Assembly: GCF_004342025.1 (NCBI RefSeq)
Contig: NZ_SLWN01000007.1
Coordinates: 186,001 to 250,000 of the forward strand
DNA length: 64,000 nt
Direction of reading: 5' to 3'
From: Kribbella steppae
GTDB taxonomy: Bacteria; Actinomycetota; Actinomycetes; Propionibacteriales; Kribbellaceae
Both the position numbers and the translations under genes were made by a program. This document shows positions 49,204-58,026 of this stretch, piece after piece (the stretch's first letter is position 1; each line of letters starts with the position of its first letter). Under the pieces are notes generated by a model. It saw only the letters and a list, made by a program, of their open reading frames with translations. It was not told where the DNA came from and did not search any database.

Positions 49204-49532
49204 AGGCCGGTCTGGCCGTCCTCGAGACGGCCGGCCGCGACCGCGTGTAGGTCACGCTCGCGGAGCAGGATGTAGTCGTCGCCGCGGACCTCGACCTCGG
49301 CCCGGTCCTCCGGGTCGAACAGGACCCGGTCATCCACCTCGACCGTGCGCACGTTGGCGCCGACGGCAACCACCTTCGCCCAGGCGAGCCGGCGGCCCAT
49401 CTGCGCGGTGGCGGGGATCAGGATGCCGGCCGAGGACTTCCGCTCCCCCTCCTGCTCGAGGGAGACCAGCACCCGGTCGTGCAGCATCCGGATCGGCAGT
49501 TTGTCGTCGGACAGCCGCTTGCGAGGAGTCAC
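49194..49532 (-). CDS. GroES-like co-chaperone fold protein
   Basis: 112 residues. RMLHDRVLVSLEQEGERKSSAGILIP and VVAVGANV...VEVDDRVLF, followed by GDDYILLRERDLHAV, follow the GroES chain almost from end to end. It is not next to groEL and has a 16-residue N-terminal extension, so it is a paralogue, not the house-keeping GroES. The GTG start overlaps the DUF3618 stop by GTGA, tying it to a small membrane protein. Confidence 0.82.
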   Translation of the reverse strand: MTPRKRLSDDKLPIRMLHDRVLVSLEQEGERKSSAGILIPATAQMGRRLAWAKVVAVGANVRTVEVDDRVLFDPEDRAEVEVRGDDYILLRERDLHAVAAGRLEDGQTGLYL

Positions 49533-49795
49533 CGGCGACCCACCAGCCGACGGATCAGCAGCAGCACGGCGAGCACGCCGACCGCGGCACCGCCGACCGC
49601 GACGATCTTCTGCGTCCGCAACTGGCCGCGCTCGTCGAACACCTGCGCCTTGGCCTGCTCGACCTGCCGCTTCGCGACGTTCTTCGGGTGCGCCCGGTCG
49701 ACCAGTTCGTCCACGGTCGAGGCCAGTCGCGCGCGGGTGGCGGCGATGTCCGCCTCGATCTGCTCGGGGGTCCGAGCCGCCCTCGTGTCCGACAC
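49529..49795 (-). CDS. DUF3618 membrane-anchored protein
   Basis: 88 residues. TPEQIEADIAATRARLASTVDELVDRAHPKN (given here as TPEQIEADIAATRARL plus STVDELVDRAHPKN) is the DUF3618 signature, followed by one C-terminal membrane helix (about 66-82). Family function is unknown; members often sit near phage-shock or cell-envelope genes. The GTG at 49795 begins the conserved part. It is coupled to the GroES-like gene. Confidence 0.85.
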   Translation of the reverse strand: MSDTRAARTPEQIEADIAATRARLASTVDELVDRAHPKNVAKRQVEQAKAQVFDERGQLRTQKIVAVGGAAVGVLAVLLLIRRLVGRR

Positions 49796-49887
49796 CTGTC
49801 GACGCTCCCTTCGTTCCTGGGGGCTGCCCCGGACCACCCTCACTGGGTGGATGGCCGGGCCTGCCCTGCTGACTCCATCCTCGCAGG

Positions 49888-50931
49888 TCATGCCTGCAAG
49901 TCGACGACCACCTTGATGTCATCCGGTTCCCGGACCAATGCCTCGGGCCAGTCGGACAGCGGCACGGTCCGCGTGATCAGCCGCTCCAGCCAGCTCTTGT
50001 CGGCGGTCTGGAGGATATCGACCGCGTCGGCGTAGTGCCGTTTGGCCGCGTTCACCGAGCCCACCAAGGCGACGTTGCGGACGACCAGCTGGCGGGTCAG
50101 GGCATCCAGCTGTACGTCGATCGTCGCAGGGCCGGGCGAGATGCCGGTCAGGCACATGACACCAGCCGGTCCGAGTAGCTTGGCGCAGTCGAACACCACC
50201 TGCCCGGCCCCGGTCGCCTCGATCACCACGTCCGGCGTGACAGTCAGGTCTGTCAGGTCGGTGAGAAACGTCCCACCGAGTGCACTCACCAGCTCAGGCT
50301 TCGGTCCGTCCTTGGTCCGGTCCAGGACATGGACGTCGTACCCGCGCTGCGTCGCGATCAGAGCCGCGAGCAGACCGATCGGACCGGCCCCGGTGACGAG
50401 CACGTGCTCCGGTCCGAACCACGACCGCGACGCGACCCGGTCGACCTGCTCCCACGCCTTGGCGAGGATGCTGGCGGGCTCCACGAGCACACCGAGGTGG
50501 CCGAGCTGCGCTGGGACCGCTGCGGCGAAGTACGGATCGACTCGCCAGCGCTCGGCGCCGTACCCGTCCATCTCCTTGATGCCGCGCTCGGTGTACCGCC
50601 CGTTGCGGCAGAAGTCCCACTCACCGCGTGCACAGGCCGGACACGGCTCAGGGTCGGGCCTGCGGACCACACCGGCCACCAGGTCACCGGGACTGAAGCC
50701 GGAGCCGTCTGGCGCCTCCAGGACCCGTCCCAGCGACTCATGGCCGATCACGAGCTGGTCCGAGCCCGGCCTGCCGGTGCCGAACTGTCCGGAGACCAAC
50801 TCGACGTCCGTGCCACAGATCCCGGTGAGCAGTCCCTCGACCAGGATCGAACCGTCTGTGATGGGCGGCTCGTCGACCTCCCCTACCGCGGCTGAGTCAG
50901 CTTTCCCCGTCGTCACTGTCATCGCCCGCAT
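49888..50931 (-). CDS. zinc-dependent alcohol dehydrogenase (glucose dehydrogenase-like)
   Basis: 347 residues. Catalytic zinc residues are in GICGTDVE and GHESLG. The structural-zinc loop EPCPACARGEWDFCRNG shows three Cys. The Rossmann part has VLVTGAGPIGLLAALIATQRGYDVHVLDR. The C-terminal domain resembles the GLUCDH group that oxidises D-glucose in archaea and some actinobacteria. GGAG precedes the ATG at 50931. It is followed 93 bp later by the DUF3618 gene. Confidence 0.88.
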   Translation of the reverse strand: MRAMTVTTGKADSAAVGEVDEPPITDGSILVEGLLTGICGTDVELVSGQFGTGRPGSDQLVIGHESLGRVLEAPDGSGFSPGDLVAGVVRRPDPEPCPACARGEWDFCRNGRYTERGIKEMDGYGAERWRVDPYFAAAVPAQLGHLGVLVEPASILAKAWEQVDRVASRSWFGPEHVLVTGAGPIGLLAALIATQRGYDVHVLDRTKDGPKPELVSALGGTFLTDLTDLTVTPDVVIEATGAGQVVFDCAKLLGPAGVMCLTGISPGPATIDVQLDALTRQLVVRNVALVGSVNAAKRHYADAVDILQTADKSWLERLITRTVPLSDWPEALVREPDDIKVVVDLQA

Positions 50932-50978
50932 GGATCCACTCCATCCTGCGTCATCTGCGCACGCAAGTTGCCGCGCCC

Positions 50979-51821
50979 TCAGGCCAGGCGGGTCATGTCT
51001 ACGGTGACCTCGATTGCGGTGGCCGCACCGCCGGAGTAGATGCCCTTCAGCGGGGACACATCGGCGTAGTCCCGGCCTGTGGCCACCCAGACGTGCCGGT
51101 GGCCGATCGGGAGGTCGTTGGTCGGGTCGAAGCCCCACCAGTCGCCGGTCCAGGTCTCTACCCAGGCGTGGCTCTCTCCCACGACTGTCTCGCCCACCGC
51201 GGCGTCGGGCTCGGTGTGGAGGTAGCCGGATACGTAGCGGGCGGGTACGCCGACCGCGCGCAGCATCGCGAGCGTGAGATGTGCGTAGTCCTGGCACACG
51301 CCCTCCCCCGCCTGCCAAGCGTCGATGGCGGACGAGTGCACTCCGGTGGTGCCGCGCTGGTACTTCAGTTTGCCGTGCACACACTTGGACACTGCCAGCA
51401 CGGTCTCCTGCGGGGTAAGGCCCTTGCGCAACGATCGAGCTACCGCGGCCAGCTCACGATGCTTCGGCACGTAGGTGGTCCACTCGAGGTACTCGGCGTA
51501 CCTGTCGAGCGACTCGGCCGACCGCACCTGCGCCCAGGTCGCGTCGACCGCCGGGGGCGGCTCCTCGGTCGTCTCGACCACAGACGCCGCCACGACCTTC
51601 AGCTCGGTGTGCGGGGTGTGCAAGTCGAAGGAGTTGACCTCGGTGCCCCAGTAGTCCACGTACTTGTAGGCCCTGGTGGCCGGCACTGTCTCGAGCCGGG
51701 CAACCATGAGGTTCTGCCGGTCGTCGCTGCGCGGTGTGAGCCGTGCTTCGTTGTAGGACTGGGTTACCGGTGTCGCATAGCGGTAGCCGGTTGTGTGCAC
51801 TACCCGGAGACGCCACTTCAC
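50979..51821 (-). CDS. transglutaminase-like cysteine peptidase
   Basis: 280 residues from GTG 51821, which has GGAGGTG 7 nt upstream. An N-terminal Bact_transglu_N domain (LRVVHTTGYRYATPVTQSYNEARLTPR region) precedes a transglutaminase core with Cys in GEGVCQDYAHL, His in SHAWVETW and Asp in FDPTND. It overlaps the alpha-E gene by GTGA. The trio with alpha-E and permuted ATP-grasp is conserved across bacteria and was proposed to make and cleave a peptide-type modification; the product is unknown. Confidence 0.92.
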   Translation of the reverse strand: MKWRLRVVHTTGYRYATPVTQSYNEARLTPRSDDRQNLMVARLETVPATRAYKYVDYWGTEVNSFDLHTPHTELKVVAASVVETTEEPPPAVDATWAQVRSAESLDRYAEYLEWTTYVPKHRELAAVARSLRKGLTPQETVLAVSKCVHGKLKYQRGTTGVHSSAIDAWQAGEGVCQDYAHLTLAMLRAVGVPARYVSGYLHTEPDAAVGETVVGESHAWVETWTGDWWGFDPTNDLPIGHRHVWVATGRDYADVSPLKGIYSGGAATAIEVTVDMTRLA

Positions 51822-52762
51822 AGGTTCACCTCCGCGTTGTTCCACTCGATCCAGGGCACCGCGTGGAAGTACTGCCGTGACACGGCCTCGCCCACCTCAC
51901 GCACTGTGGTCTGCAGCGCCTGCAGCCGGCCAGTGAGATCGTCCAGCAGCTCAGCCGGTCGCAGGAACTCCAGCTCGCTCCTCGCCTTCCCCAGCAGCCG
52001 TGAGGCCTCCGCACCCGCGCCGATCCTGGCAGACGGGCCGTGGTCGAGCGCTTCCAGGCAGGACTCGGCCTGCGTCAGTGCATGGAAGGCAGACCGTGGG
52101 AACAACCTGTCCAGCAGCAGGAACTGCACGACGCGCGAGGCGTCCAGTGCACCGCGATACGTCCGCAGGTATGTGTCATGAGCACCCGCAGAGCGCAGTA
52201 CCGTCACCCACCCTGGCGAGGTCGGCTTGTCACCCACTCGGGACATCAGCAGTCGGACGATCATGTCCACCCGCTCCACTGACCGCCCCAGCACCAGGAA
52301 CCGCCAGCCGTCGTCCCGACTCATCGTGGAGTCCGCCAGCCCGGCGAACATCGCCGCCCGGTCCTCCACGAAGGTGAAGAACTCGTGCGGCCCTACACGA
52401 CGAGCAGCACGCTGCCGCTCGGGTACGGCGTTCCACATCGCGTTGATGCACTGCCACAGCTCGCTGGACACCACCTCACGCGCCACCCTGGTGTTCTCCC
52501 GGGCACTCTCGATCGAGGACACGATCGAGCCGGACTCCGGCGACATCGCGACCAGCTCCGTCAGCCCCCACACGTCCAGCTGGGTGCCGTCAGGTGGACT
52601 GATGCCGAGGACCGACAGCAGAGTGCGGCTCTCACCATCGGCGTCGACTGTGGCGTCCTCGAGCAGTTGGTGGACCGACACATCGAGGATCCGCGCGGTG
52701 TCATCCGCACGTTCGACGTACCGGCCGATCCAATACAGCGACTCGGCGTTGCGTGCGAGCAT
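51818..52762 (-). CDS. alpha-E domain protein
   Basis: 314 residues, all-helical, starting MLARNAESLYWIGRYVERAD, which is the hallmark of the alpha-E family. The repeating conserved Glu/Arg/Asp residues suggest a metal or ligand site but no reaction is known. It is always found with a circularly permuted ATP-grasp and usually a transglutaminase, as here. ATG 52762 is chosen because GGAGG lies 8 nt upstream. It starts 16 nt after the ATP-grasp stop. Confidence 0.92.
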   Translation of the reverse strand: MLARNAESLYWIGRYVERADDTARILDVSVHQLLEDATVDADGESRTLLSVLGISPPDGTQLDVWGLTELVAMSPESGSIVSSIESARENTRVAREVVSSELWQCINAMWNAVPERQRAARRVGPHEFFTFVEDRAAMFAGLADSTMSRDDGWRFLVLGRSVERVDMIVRLLMSRVGDKPTSPGWVTVLRSAGAHDTYLRTYRGALDASRVVQFLLLDRLFPRSAFHALTQAESCLEALDHGPSARIGAGAEASRLLGKARSELEFLRPAELLDDLTGRLQALQTTVREVGEAVSRQYFHAVPWIEWNNAEVNL

Positions 52763-52778
52763 CGTCAGCACCTCCCCA

Positions 52779-54374
52779 TCACTGTTGCTGCTGCTGTTGG
52801 GCGACGTTCAGTTCAGGACCGCGCTCCGGTGTCGACGCCTCGTCAGACTTGACCGCTGTCGCGCCGAGCCCGCGTCCACGCAGCTCGGCGTCATCGGAGG
52901 CTCTGGGCGCCAGCACCCAGGTGTCCTTGGACCCGCCGCCCTGCGACGAGTTGACGATCAGACTGCCCTCGGGAATCGCCACCCGGGTCAGTCCGCCCGG
53001 CAGCACGAACACGTCCTCGCCGTCGTTCACCGCGAACGGCCGCAGGTCCACATGCCTCGGCTGCAACCGCTCACCGACCTTGGTAGGCACAGTGGACAGC
53101 TGTACGACGGGCTGCGCGATCCAGCCCCGTGGATTGGTCCTGATCCGGCGACGCTGGGCCTGCAACTCCTTGGGCGAGGCATCCGGTCCGAAGACGATGC
53201 CGTAGCCACCTGAGCCCTCGACAGGCTTCGTGACGAGCTCGTCCAACCGGTCCAGCACCTCGGCCTGCTCAGTGGGCAACCAGCAGCGGTAGGTGTCCAC
53301 GTTCGGCAGCAGTGGGGTCTCACCCAGGTAGTACTTGAGGATCTCCGGGAGATACGTATAGATCAGCTTGTCGTCGCCGACACCGTTGCCGATCGCGTTG
53401 GCGATGACCACGTTGCCGGCCCGTGCCGCGTTCGCCAGGCCGGCGACACCGAGCACGGAGTCCGGTACGAACTGCACCGGGTCCAGGAACTCGTCGTCGA
53501 TCCGCCGGTAGATCACATCCACCCGCTGCTCGCCCTCGGTGGTCCGCAGGTAGATCACGTTGTTGCGGGCGAGCAGGTCACGCCCCTCGACCAGCTCCAC
53601 ACCCATCTGCCGCGCCAACAGTGAGTGCTCGAAGTACGCCGAGTTGTAGACACCTGGTGTGAGTACGACGACGTTCGGGTCGGTCGCACTCGGCGGAGCC
53701 GCGGCTCTGAGCGCTCTGAGCAGGTGGACCGCGTAGTCGCCGACCGCACGGACCCGGTGCTTGGCGAACAGGTCCGGGAACACCCTCGTCATCGTCCGGC
53801 GGTTCTCCATCACGTACGACACCCCGGACGGGCTGCGCAGGTTGTCCTCCAGCACCCGGAAGTCGCCCTGCTCGTCGCGGACCACGTCGATCCCGGCCAC
53901 GTGGATCCGGACGCCGTTCGGCGGGGCGATGCCGGCCGCCTGCCGGTGGAAGTGCTCGCACGAGGTGATGAGTCGCCGCGGCAGTACGCCGTCCGCCACG
54001 ATCTGCTGCGGACCGTAGATGTCGGCCAGGAACGCCTCCAGCGCCCGGACCCGCTGCACGATGCCGCGCTCCAGCCGGGACCACTCCGAGGCCGTGATCA
54101 CCCGCGGCACCAGGTCCAACGGGAACGGCCGCTCCTGGCCGGACAGGCTGAACGTGATGCCCTGGTCGACCAGAGCCCGGTCCAGCGCCTCGGACCTGGT
54201 GGTGAGGTCCCCGGGCTGCAGTGGCCTGAGTGAGTCGTGCAGCCGCTTGTACGCCGTACGTACGCCGTCGACCGGGTCGAACATCTCGTCGTACGCCCCG
54301 GCGTGCGGGCGCCGCGGATCGAGGTACCCGTCGAACAACTGTGGGCCTGCGGGGCGGGAGGATGCGCGGCTCAT
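52779..54374 (-). CDS. circularly permuted ATP-grasp protein
   Basis: 531 residues. FDGYLDPRRPHAGAYDEMF opens the family. LEDNLRSPSGVSYVMENR and TKPVEGSGGYGIVFGPDAS give the nucleotide- and metal-binding loops of the permuted ATP-grasp fold. The protein is predicted to ligate an amine to a carboxylate. The tail beyond residue 500 is non-conserved and ends in seven Gln. It is the first gene of the three-gene operon and divergent from the peroxiredoxin. Confidence 0.92.
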   Translation of the reverse strand: MSRASSRPAGPQLFDGYLDPRRPHAGAYDEMFDPVDGVRTAYKRLHDSLRPLQPGDLTTRSEALDRALVDQGITFSLSGQERPFPLDLVPRVITASEWSRLERGIVQRVRALEAFLADIYGPQQIVADGVLPRRLITSCEHFHRQAAGIAPPNGVRIHVAGIDVVRDEQGDFRVLEDNLRSPSGVSYVMENRRTMTRVFPDLFAKHRVRAVGDYAVHLLRALRAAAPPSATDPNVVVLTPGVYNSAYFEHSLLARQMGVELVEGRDLLARNNVIYLRTTEGEQRVDVIYRRIDDEFLDPVQFVPDSVLGVAGLANAARAGNVVIANAIGNGVGDDKLIYTYLPEILKYYLGETPLLPNVDTYRCWLPTEQAEVLDRLDELVTKPVEGSGGYGIVFGPDASPKELQAQRRRIRTNPRGWIAQPVVQLSTVPTKVGERLQPRHVDLRPFAVNDGEDVFVLPGGLTRVAIPEGSLIVNSSQGGGSKDTWVLAPRASDDAELRGRGLGATAVKSDEASTPERGPELNVAQQQQQQ

Positions 54375-54476
54375 CTGCGCATCTTCACCTAGGAACGCCG
54401 GCCTCGCACCCGGAACGCTCGGCAGTTTTCCCGCACGTAACATTGCGGACAGTCAAATCGAACCGTGGAGGGCCTG

Positions 54477-54944
54477 ATGTCCGAACGTCTGTCCGTCGGC
54501 GACGCCGCACCCGATTTCACCCTCCCGGATGCCGACGGCAACGAGGTCGCGCTGAAGGACCTGCGCGGGAAGAACGTGATCGTCTACTTCTACCCGGCCG
54601 CGATGACGCCGGGCTGCACCAAGCAGGCGTGCGACTTCCGCGACTCGCTCGACTCCCTCCAGGCCGCCGGCTACACCGTCCTGGGCATCTCACCGGACAA
54701 GCCGGCGAAGCTGGCCAAGTTCCGCGACCGCGACGGCGTGACGTTCCCGCTGCTGAGCGACCCGGACAAAGAGGTGCTGACGGCGTACGCCGCGTTCGGC
54801 GAGAAGACGATGTACGGCAAGAAGGTCACCGGCGTGATCCGCTCCACCTTCGTCGTCGACCCGGACGGCAGGATCGCCGTCGCCCAGTACAACGTCAAGG
54901 CCACCGGCCACGTCGCCAAACTCCGCCGCGACCTCGGCCTCTGA
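54477..54944 (+). CDS. bcp: thioredoxin-dependent peroxiredoxin (BCP/PrxQ type)
   Basis: 155 residues. The peroxidatic Cys C47 is in MTPGCTKQACDF, with the resolving Cys five residues on (C52), the classic atypical 2-Cys PrxQ spacing. It reduces H2O2 and organic peroxides using thioredoxin. GGAGGG precedes the ATG at 54477. Followed by a hairpin. Confidence 0.95.
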   Translation: MSERLSVGDAAPDFTLPDADGNEVALKDLRGKNVIVYFYPAAMTPGCTKQACDFRDSLDSLQAAGYTVLGISPDKPAKLAKFRDRDGVTFPLLSDPDKEVLTAYAAFGEKTMYGKKVTGVIRSTFVVDPDGRIAVAQYNVKATGHVAKLRRDLGL

Positions 54945-54994
54945 GTGACAGGGATCCGGCGACCTTCCAGGACCGTCCGGCAGAGGGAAACCTT

Positions 54995-55029
54995 CGACCG
55001 TTTCATGCAGATGGTCCATGGAACGGTCG
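54995..55029 (+). terminator. hairpin after bcp
   Basis: CGACCGTT (54995-55002) pairs with AACGGTCG (55022-55029) around a 19-nt loop, 50 nt after the bcp stop. Moderate stem, no T run. Confidence 0.4.
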
Positions 55030-55046
55030 CTTGAGCAGAGGATCCA

Positions 55047-55064
55047 GTGTGATTTGGATCACAC
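55047..55064. promoter_or_regulatory. CRP-type site GTGTGATTTGGATCACAC
   Basis: TGTGA-N6-TCACA is matched perfectly and the palindrome extends one base on each side. Actinobacterial CRP and GlxR proteins bind this consensus with cAMP. It lies 207 bp before the VWA gene and 103 bp after bcp. Confidence 0.65.
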
Positions 55065-55270
55065 AGACATTTCACCACACCGCAGCCGGATCACTACCTT
55101 CTGTGATTTTTTGAGCGTTCCTGCGAAAGAGCCGTACTCCCAGGGCCGCCAGCGTTTCGTTGCAGTCCCTGGTCGGGTGTGTCTTGAACCACCTCGACCT
55201 TCGCCCTGACCAGCCGAAAGCGGGTAATCTGCGCCCGCAGTCAGCCTCTGGGAGGGAGGGACCTGCCGCG

Positions 55271-56932
55271 ATGGGAAAACATTCCTCTGCGGTGACGCGA
55301 AGTAACAACAACCGCCGTTCGGTGTACATCACCGCGGTCGGGCTTCTGGTGATCTCGCTGGGCGCCGTGTTCGTCGTCCGGTCCTTCGGGTCCGAGGCGG
55401 GAGCCGACGGCTTCCTCGGCGGTGGCAGCCAGTCGTGCGACGACCCCACACAGGTGTCGCTCAGCACCACGCCCGAACTGCAGTCGTCACTGGAGTCGGC
55501 GGCCAAGTCGCTGGCCACCAAGGGCGGCGACGACGGAACTCCGTGTCTGCAGTTCACCATCAGCGCGGCTCCCTCGGCGAAGGTCGCCCAGGATCTCGCG
55601 GCCAACAGTGACAACCGTCCCGACCTGTGGATCCCGGACTCCTCGCTCTGGGTCGCCCAGGCCGACGACGGCCAGAACGTGCCGACCGTGGCCGTACAGT
55701 CCATCGCCTCCTCACCTCTGGTGCTGGTCGGACGGAACACCAACTTCGCCGACACCTCGTCCTGGCTGCGCGCGTTCGGCGCCGCCCAGCCGGCCCTGCT
55801 GGACCCGCTGAGCACGTCGCCAGGTGCACTCGCGCTGCTCGCGATCCAGTCGGAGCGGCAGCGGACGTCGGCATCCGACGGCCAGGTCGCCGGCGTGATC
55901 GTCCCGCTGGCGCAGCGGCTCGGCTCGATGGCCAAGCCGTACACCGACCCGACCGCCCTGTTCGGCCGTGCCGATCAGGACGGCAGCACGGTCGTCGTAC
56001 CCGCGTCCGAGCAGAGCTTTGTGAAGTACCAGGAGGACCACCCGGACGCCCAGCTGAAGGCGAGGGTGCCGGCCACTGGCACCCTCTCGCTGGACTACCC
56101 GATCGTGGTCACCGCGAAGTCCGACGCCGAGCAGGCCGCCGAAGCCGCCAAGGTGCTCGCGGCCGAGCTGCTCACCGACGGCTCCAGCCAGGCTCGCGAC
56201 GCGGCCGGCTTCCGGGACGCGCTGTTCAGCCCGCTGACCGCCGGTCGCGGCGTCGGCGACATCACGCAGCTGACCAAGCCGAACGGCGAGACGATCGACA
56301 AGACGCTGCTCAACTGGACCCGGCTGTCGCTGTCCACCCACTCGCTCGCGGTGATCGACATCTCCGGCTCCATGGGCGAGAAGGCCGGCACCAAGACCCG
56401 GATGCAGCTCACCGTCGAGGCGGCTACCGGCGGTCTGGCGCTGTTCCCGAACAGCGCGTCGCTCGGCCTGTGGACCTTCTCGACCAAGATCGGGAAGGAC
56501 GGTGCCGACTACAAGGAGCTGGTCCCGATCGCGCCGCTGTCGGATCGGCAGCGCAAGAAGATCGTGGACAACCTGAAGATCCAGCACCCGGTCGTGGGCG
56601 GCGGCACAGGCCTGTACGACACAGCCATCGCCGCAGTCCGAGCGGTCCGGAACGACTACAACCCGGCGGCCGTCAATACCGTGCTGCTCTTCACCGACGG
56701 CCAGGGCAATCAGGACGACCCAGGCAGCCTGACCCTGGATCAGGCCATCCGGGCGTTGGAGGCCCTCCGCGACCCGGCTCGCCCGGTCCGGATCATCGCC
56801 CTCGGCTTCGGCCCCGACGCAAACGCCGACGAACTCCGCCGCCTCGTCGCAGCCACCGGCGGCCAGTCCTACGTCGCCCGCAACCCGGCCGACCTGCAGC
56901 AGGTCTTCATCGACGCCCTCCAGAGCCGCTGA
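55271..56932 (+). CDS. membrane-anchored substrate-binding plus von Willebrand A domain protein
   Basis: 553 residues. One membrane helix (about 18-37) anchors an extracellular part. The first region (50-330) resembles a periplasmic binding protein of the molybdate/iron type (WIPDSSLWVAQ, then YPIVVTAKS). The second is a VWA domain whose MIDAS starts DISGSMG (about 373), with the T of TGLYD and the D of LLFTDGQG. Such fusions are common in actinobacteria and of unknown role; metal-dependent binding at the cell surface is likely. GGGAGGGA precedes the ATG. Confidence 0.87.
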   Translation: MGKHSSAVTRSNNNRRSVYITAVGLLVISLGAVFVVRSFGSEAGADGFLGGGSQSCDDPTQVSLSTTPELQSSLESAAKSLATKGGDDGTPCLQFTISAAPSAKVAQDLAANSDNRPDLWIPDSSLWVAQADDGQNVPTVAVQSIASSPLVLVGRNTNFADTSSWLRAFGAAQPALLDPLSTSPGALALLAIQSERQRTSASDGQVAGVIVPLAQRLGSMAKPYTDPTALFGRADQDGSTVVVPASEQSFVKYQEDHPDAQLKARVPATGTLSLDYPIVVTAKSDAEQAAEAAKVLAAELLTDGSSQARDAAGFRDALFSPLTAGRGVGDITQLTKPNGETIDKTLLNWTRLSLSTHSLAVIDISGSMGEKAGTKTRMQLTVEAATGGLALFPNSASLGLWTFSTKIGKDGADYKELVPIAPLSDRQRKKIVDNLKIQHPVVGGGTGLYDTAIAAVRAVRNDYNPAAVNTVLLFTDGQGNQDDPGSLTLDQAIRALEALRDPARPVRIIALGFGPDANADELRRLVAATGGQSYVARNPADLQQVFIDALQSR

Positions 56933-56937
56933 CCCAG

Positions 56938-56972
56938 GTCGCCTCCCCTAGGATGTCCCCCGGGGAGGCGAC
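56938..56972 (+). terminator. terminator after the VWA gene, before tRNA-Leu
   Basis: GTCGCCTCCCC (56938-56948) pairs perfectly with GGGGAGGCGAC (56962-56972). The loop includes TAGGAT, a plausible -10 box for the tRNA, so terminator and tRNA promoter may overlap. Confidence 0.65.
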
Positions 56973-56979
56973 TCCCACA

Positions 56980-57060
56980 GCCTGAGTGGTGGAACGGCAG
57001 ACACGCCGGCTTTAGGTGCCGGTGCCCCCGGGCGTGCGGGTTCAAATCCCGCCTCAGGCA
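56980..57060 (+). tRNA. tRNA-Leu (anticodon UAG)
   Basis: Acceptor GCCTGAG (56980-56986) pairs with CTCAGGC (57053-57059), discriminator A at 57060. The anticodon stem CCGGC/GCCGG encloses TTTAGGT, giving UAG, which reads CUN Leu codons. The T arm GCGGG-TTCAAAT-CCCGC is perfect. A long variable arm makes it type II. CCA is not encoded. Confidence 0.95.
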
Positions 57061-57098
57061 CCCGCTTCACATCCCACCTCTGAGATCCTCACCAGCGG

Positions 57099-57932
57099 TC
57101 AATCCACGGATCTACGCAGGGGTGCGTCACCCGGCTGCAGGTTGAAGTGGGTGGCGGCGGAGGCGCCGCGGATTACCAGTTCCAGGTACCCGGTGCCGGA
57201 GCTGCCGGGGATTAGGCCGGGGGCGTTCCGGGGGACGGCGGTGAGGTGGGGGTAGCAGGTGACGTTGGTCTGCTTGGTGGTGCCGTCGGCGGTGCGGTGG
57301 GTGACGGGGATGGATGCGCCGAGGGTGAAGCCGATGGCGGTGGGGTGGCAGTTGAGTTTGCAGTTGCCGAAGTTGTCGATGACCCTGACGGTCGGTGGCT
57401 CGTCCGGGGTCAGCGGTACGACGGTCGGCGTCGACGGGACCGGGCGGTCGTCGGCGATCCACTTGGCCAGCAGCGGGAGATACCAGAGGCTGCGGAACTG
57501 CGTGTCCGCGATCCTGTCCACCTCGGCGGGCTCGAGGTTCGTCCAGGATGCTGAGGCCAGGACCTCGCGAATGTCGGTGACGAACACCTTCTGTACGTCG
57601 AGTTCCCGGCGTACCAGCTCCAAGGCACGGGCGTTGAAAGTGCTGGCGACGAGGTGCTGGCCGTACCAGAAGTAGCAGAACGGTACGCCGTTGGGCCAAG
57701 CGCCGTCGCGAGGCGCGATGTTGAGCAAGGTGATGGTCGGATGACCATCCTCGCCGAGGGACTCCGTGGATCTCAGACAGTCCAGCAGAGTGAGGGCGGC
57801 GAAGGCCTCCGGATCAGGGCCGTCGGCGGCCACGATGGTGGGCGACTGTCCGAACAAGGCGCCGATGCGGGTGCTGAGCCGGGCCCGGGCGTTCCCGTCG
57901 GAACAGTCGGTGAGGTAGGTGATCGGGTACAT
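57099..57932 (-). CDS. SAM hydrolase/halogenase (DUF62)-like protein
   Basis: 277 residues. ITYLTDCSDGN at the start and VIDNFGNCKLNCHP in the second half correspond to the two SAM-contact regions of the DUF62 family (TDFG..D and D.FGN..TN), whose members hydrolyse SAM to adenosine and methionine or halogenate it. The match is partial and the first motif is altered, so a different activity is possible. AGGAGC precedes the ATG at 57932. A terminator and a Met-containing leader ORF lie upstream. It ends 39 bp from the tRNA. Confidence 0.6.
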   Translation of the reverse strand: MYPITYLTDCSDGNARARLSTRIGALFGQSPTIVAADGPDPEAFAALTLLDCLRSTESLGEDGHPTITLLNIAPRDGAWPNGVPFCYFWYGQHLVASTFNARALELVRRELDVQKVFVTDIREVLASASWTNLEPAEVDRIADTQFRSLWYLPLLAKWIADDRPVPSTPTVVPLTPDEPPTVRVIDNFGNCKLNCHPTAIGFTLGASIPVTHRTADGTTKQTNVTCYPHLTAVPRNAPGLIPGSSGTGYLELVIRGASAATHFNLQPGDAPLRRSVD

Positions 57933-57960
57933 GCGTGCTCCTGGAGATGTTTGCAGCTGG

Positions 57961-57999
57961 GACGAAAAGAGAGAGGCCCCCGACATCGGGGCCTCTCTC
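57961..57999 (-). terminator. attenuator terminator before the SAM-hydrolase-like gene
   Basis: On the minus strand GAGAGAGGCCCC and GGGGCCTCTCTC (57988-57999 and 57969-57980) make a perfect 12-bp stem, followed directly by TTTTCGTC. It lies between the leader ORF and the gene. TTGCAGC before it and GCTGCAA after it (58000-58006, 57951-57957) can pair around it. Confidence 0.75.
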
Positions 58000-58026
58000 G
58001 CTGCAAGCGTCAGTGCGCGCGCGCCG

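Larger units (their letters stand above)
54945..55270 (+). other. 326-bp control region between bcp and the VWA gene
   Basis: It holds, in order, a hairpin after bcp, a perfect CRP-type palindrome, a weak T-tailed hairpin (ATCAC/GTGAT with six T, 55090-55112) and TAATCT (55225-55230), a possible -10 box. No ORF is supported. Confidence 0.5.

Noticed and set aside
56980..57100. tRNA-Leu as an integration site
   Set aside because: No integrase and no repeat of the tRNA 3' end nearby; flanking genes look native.
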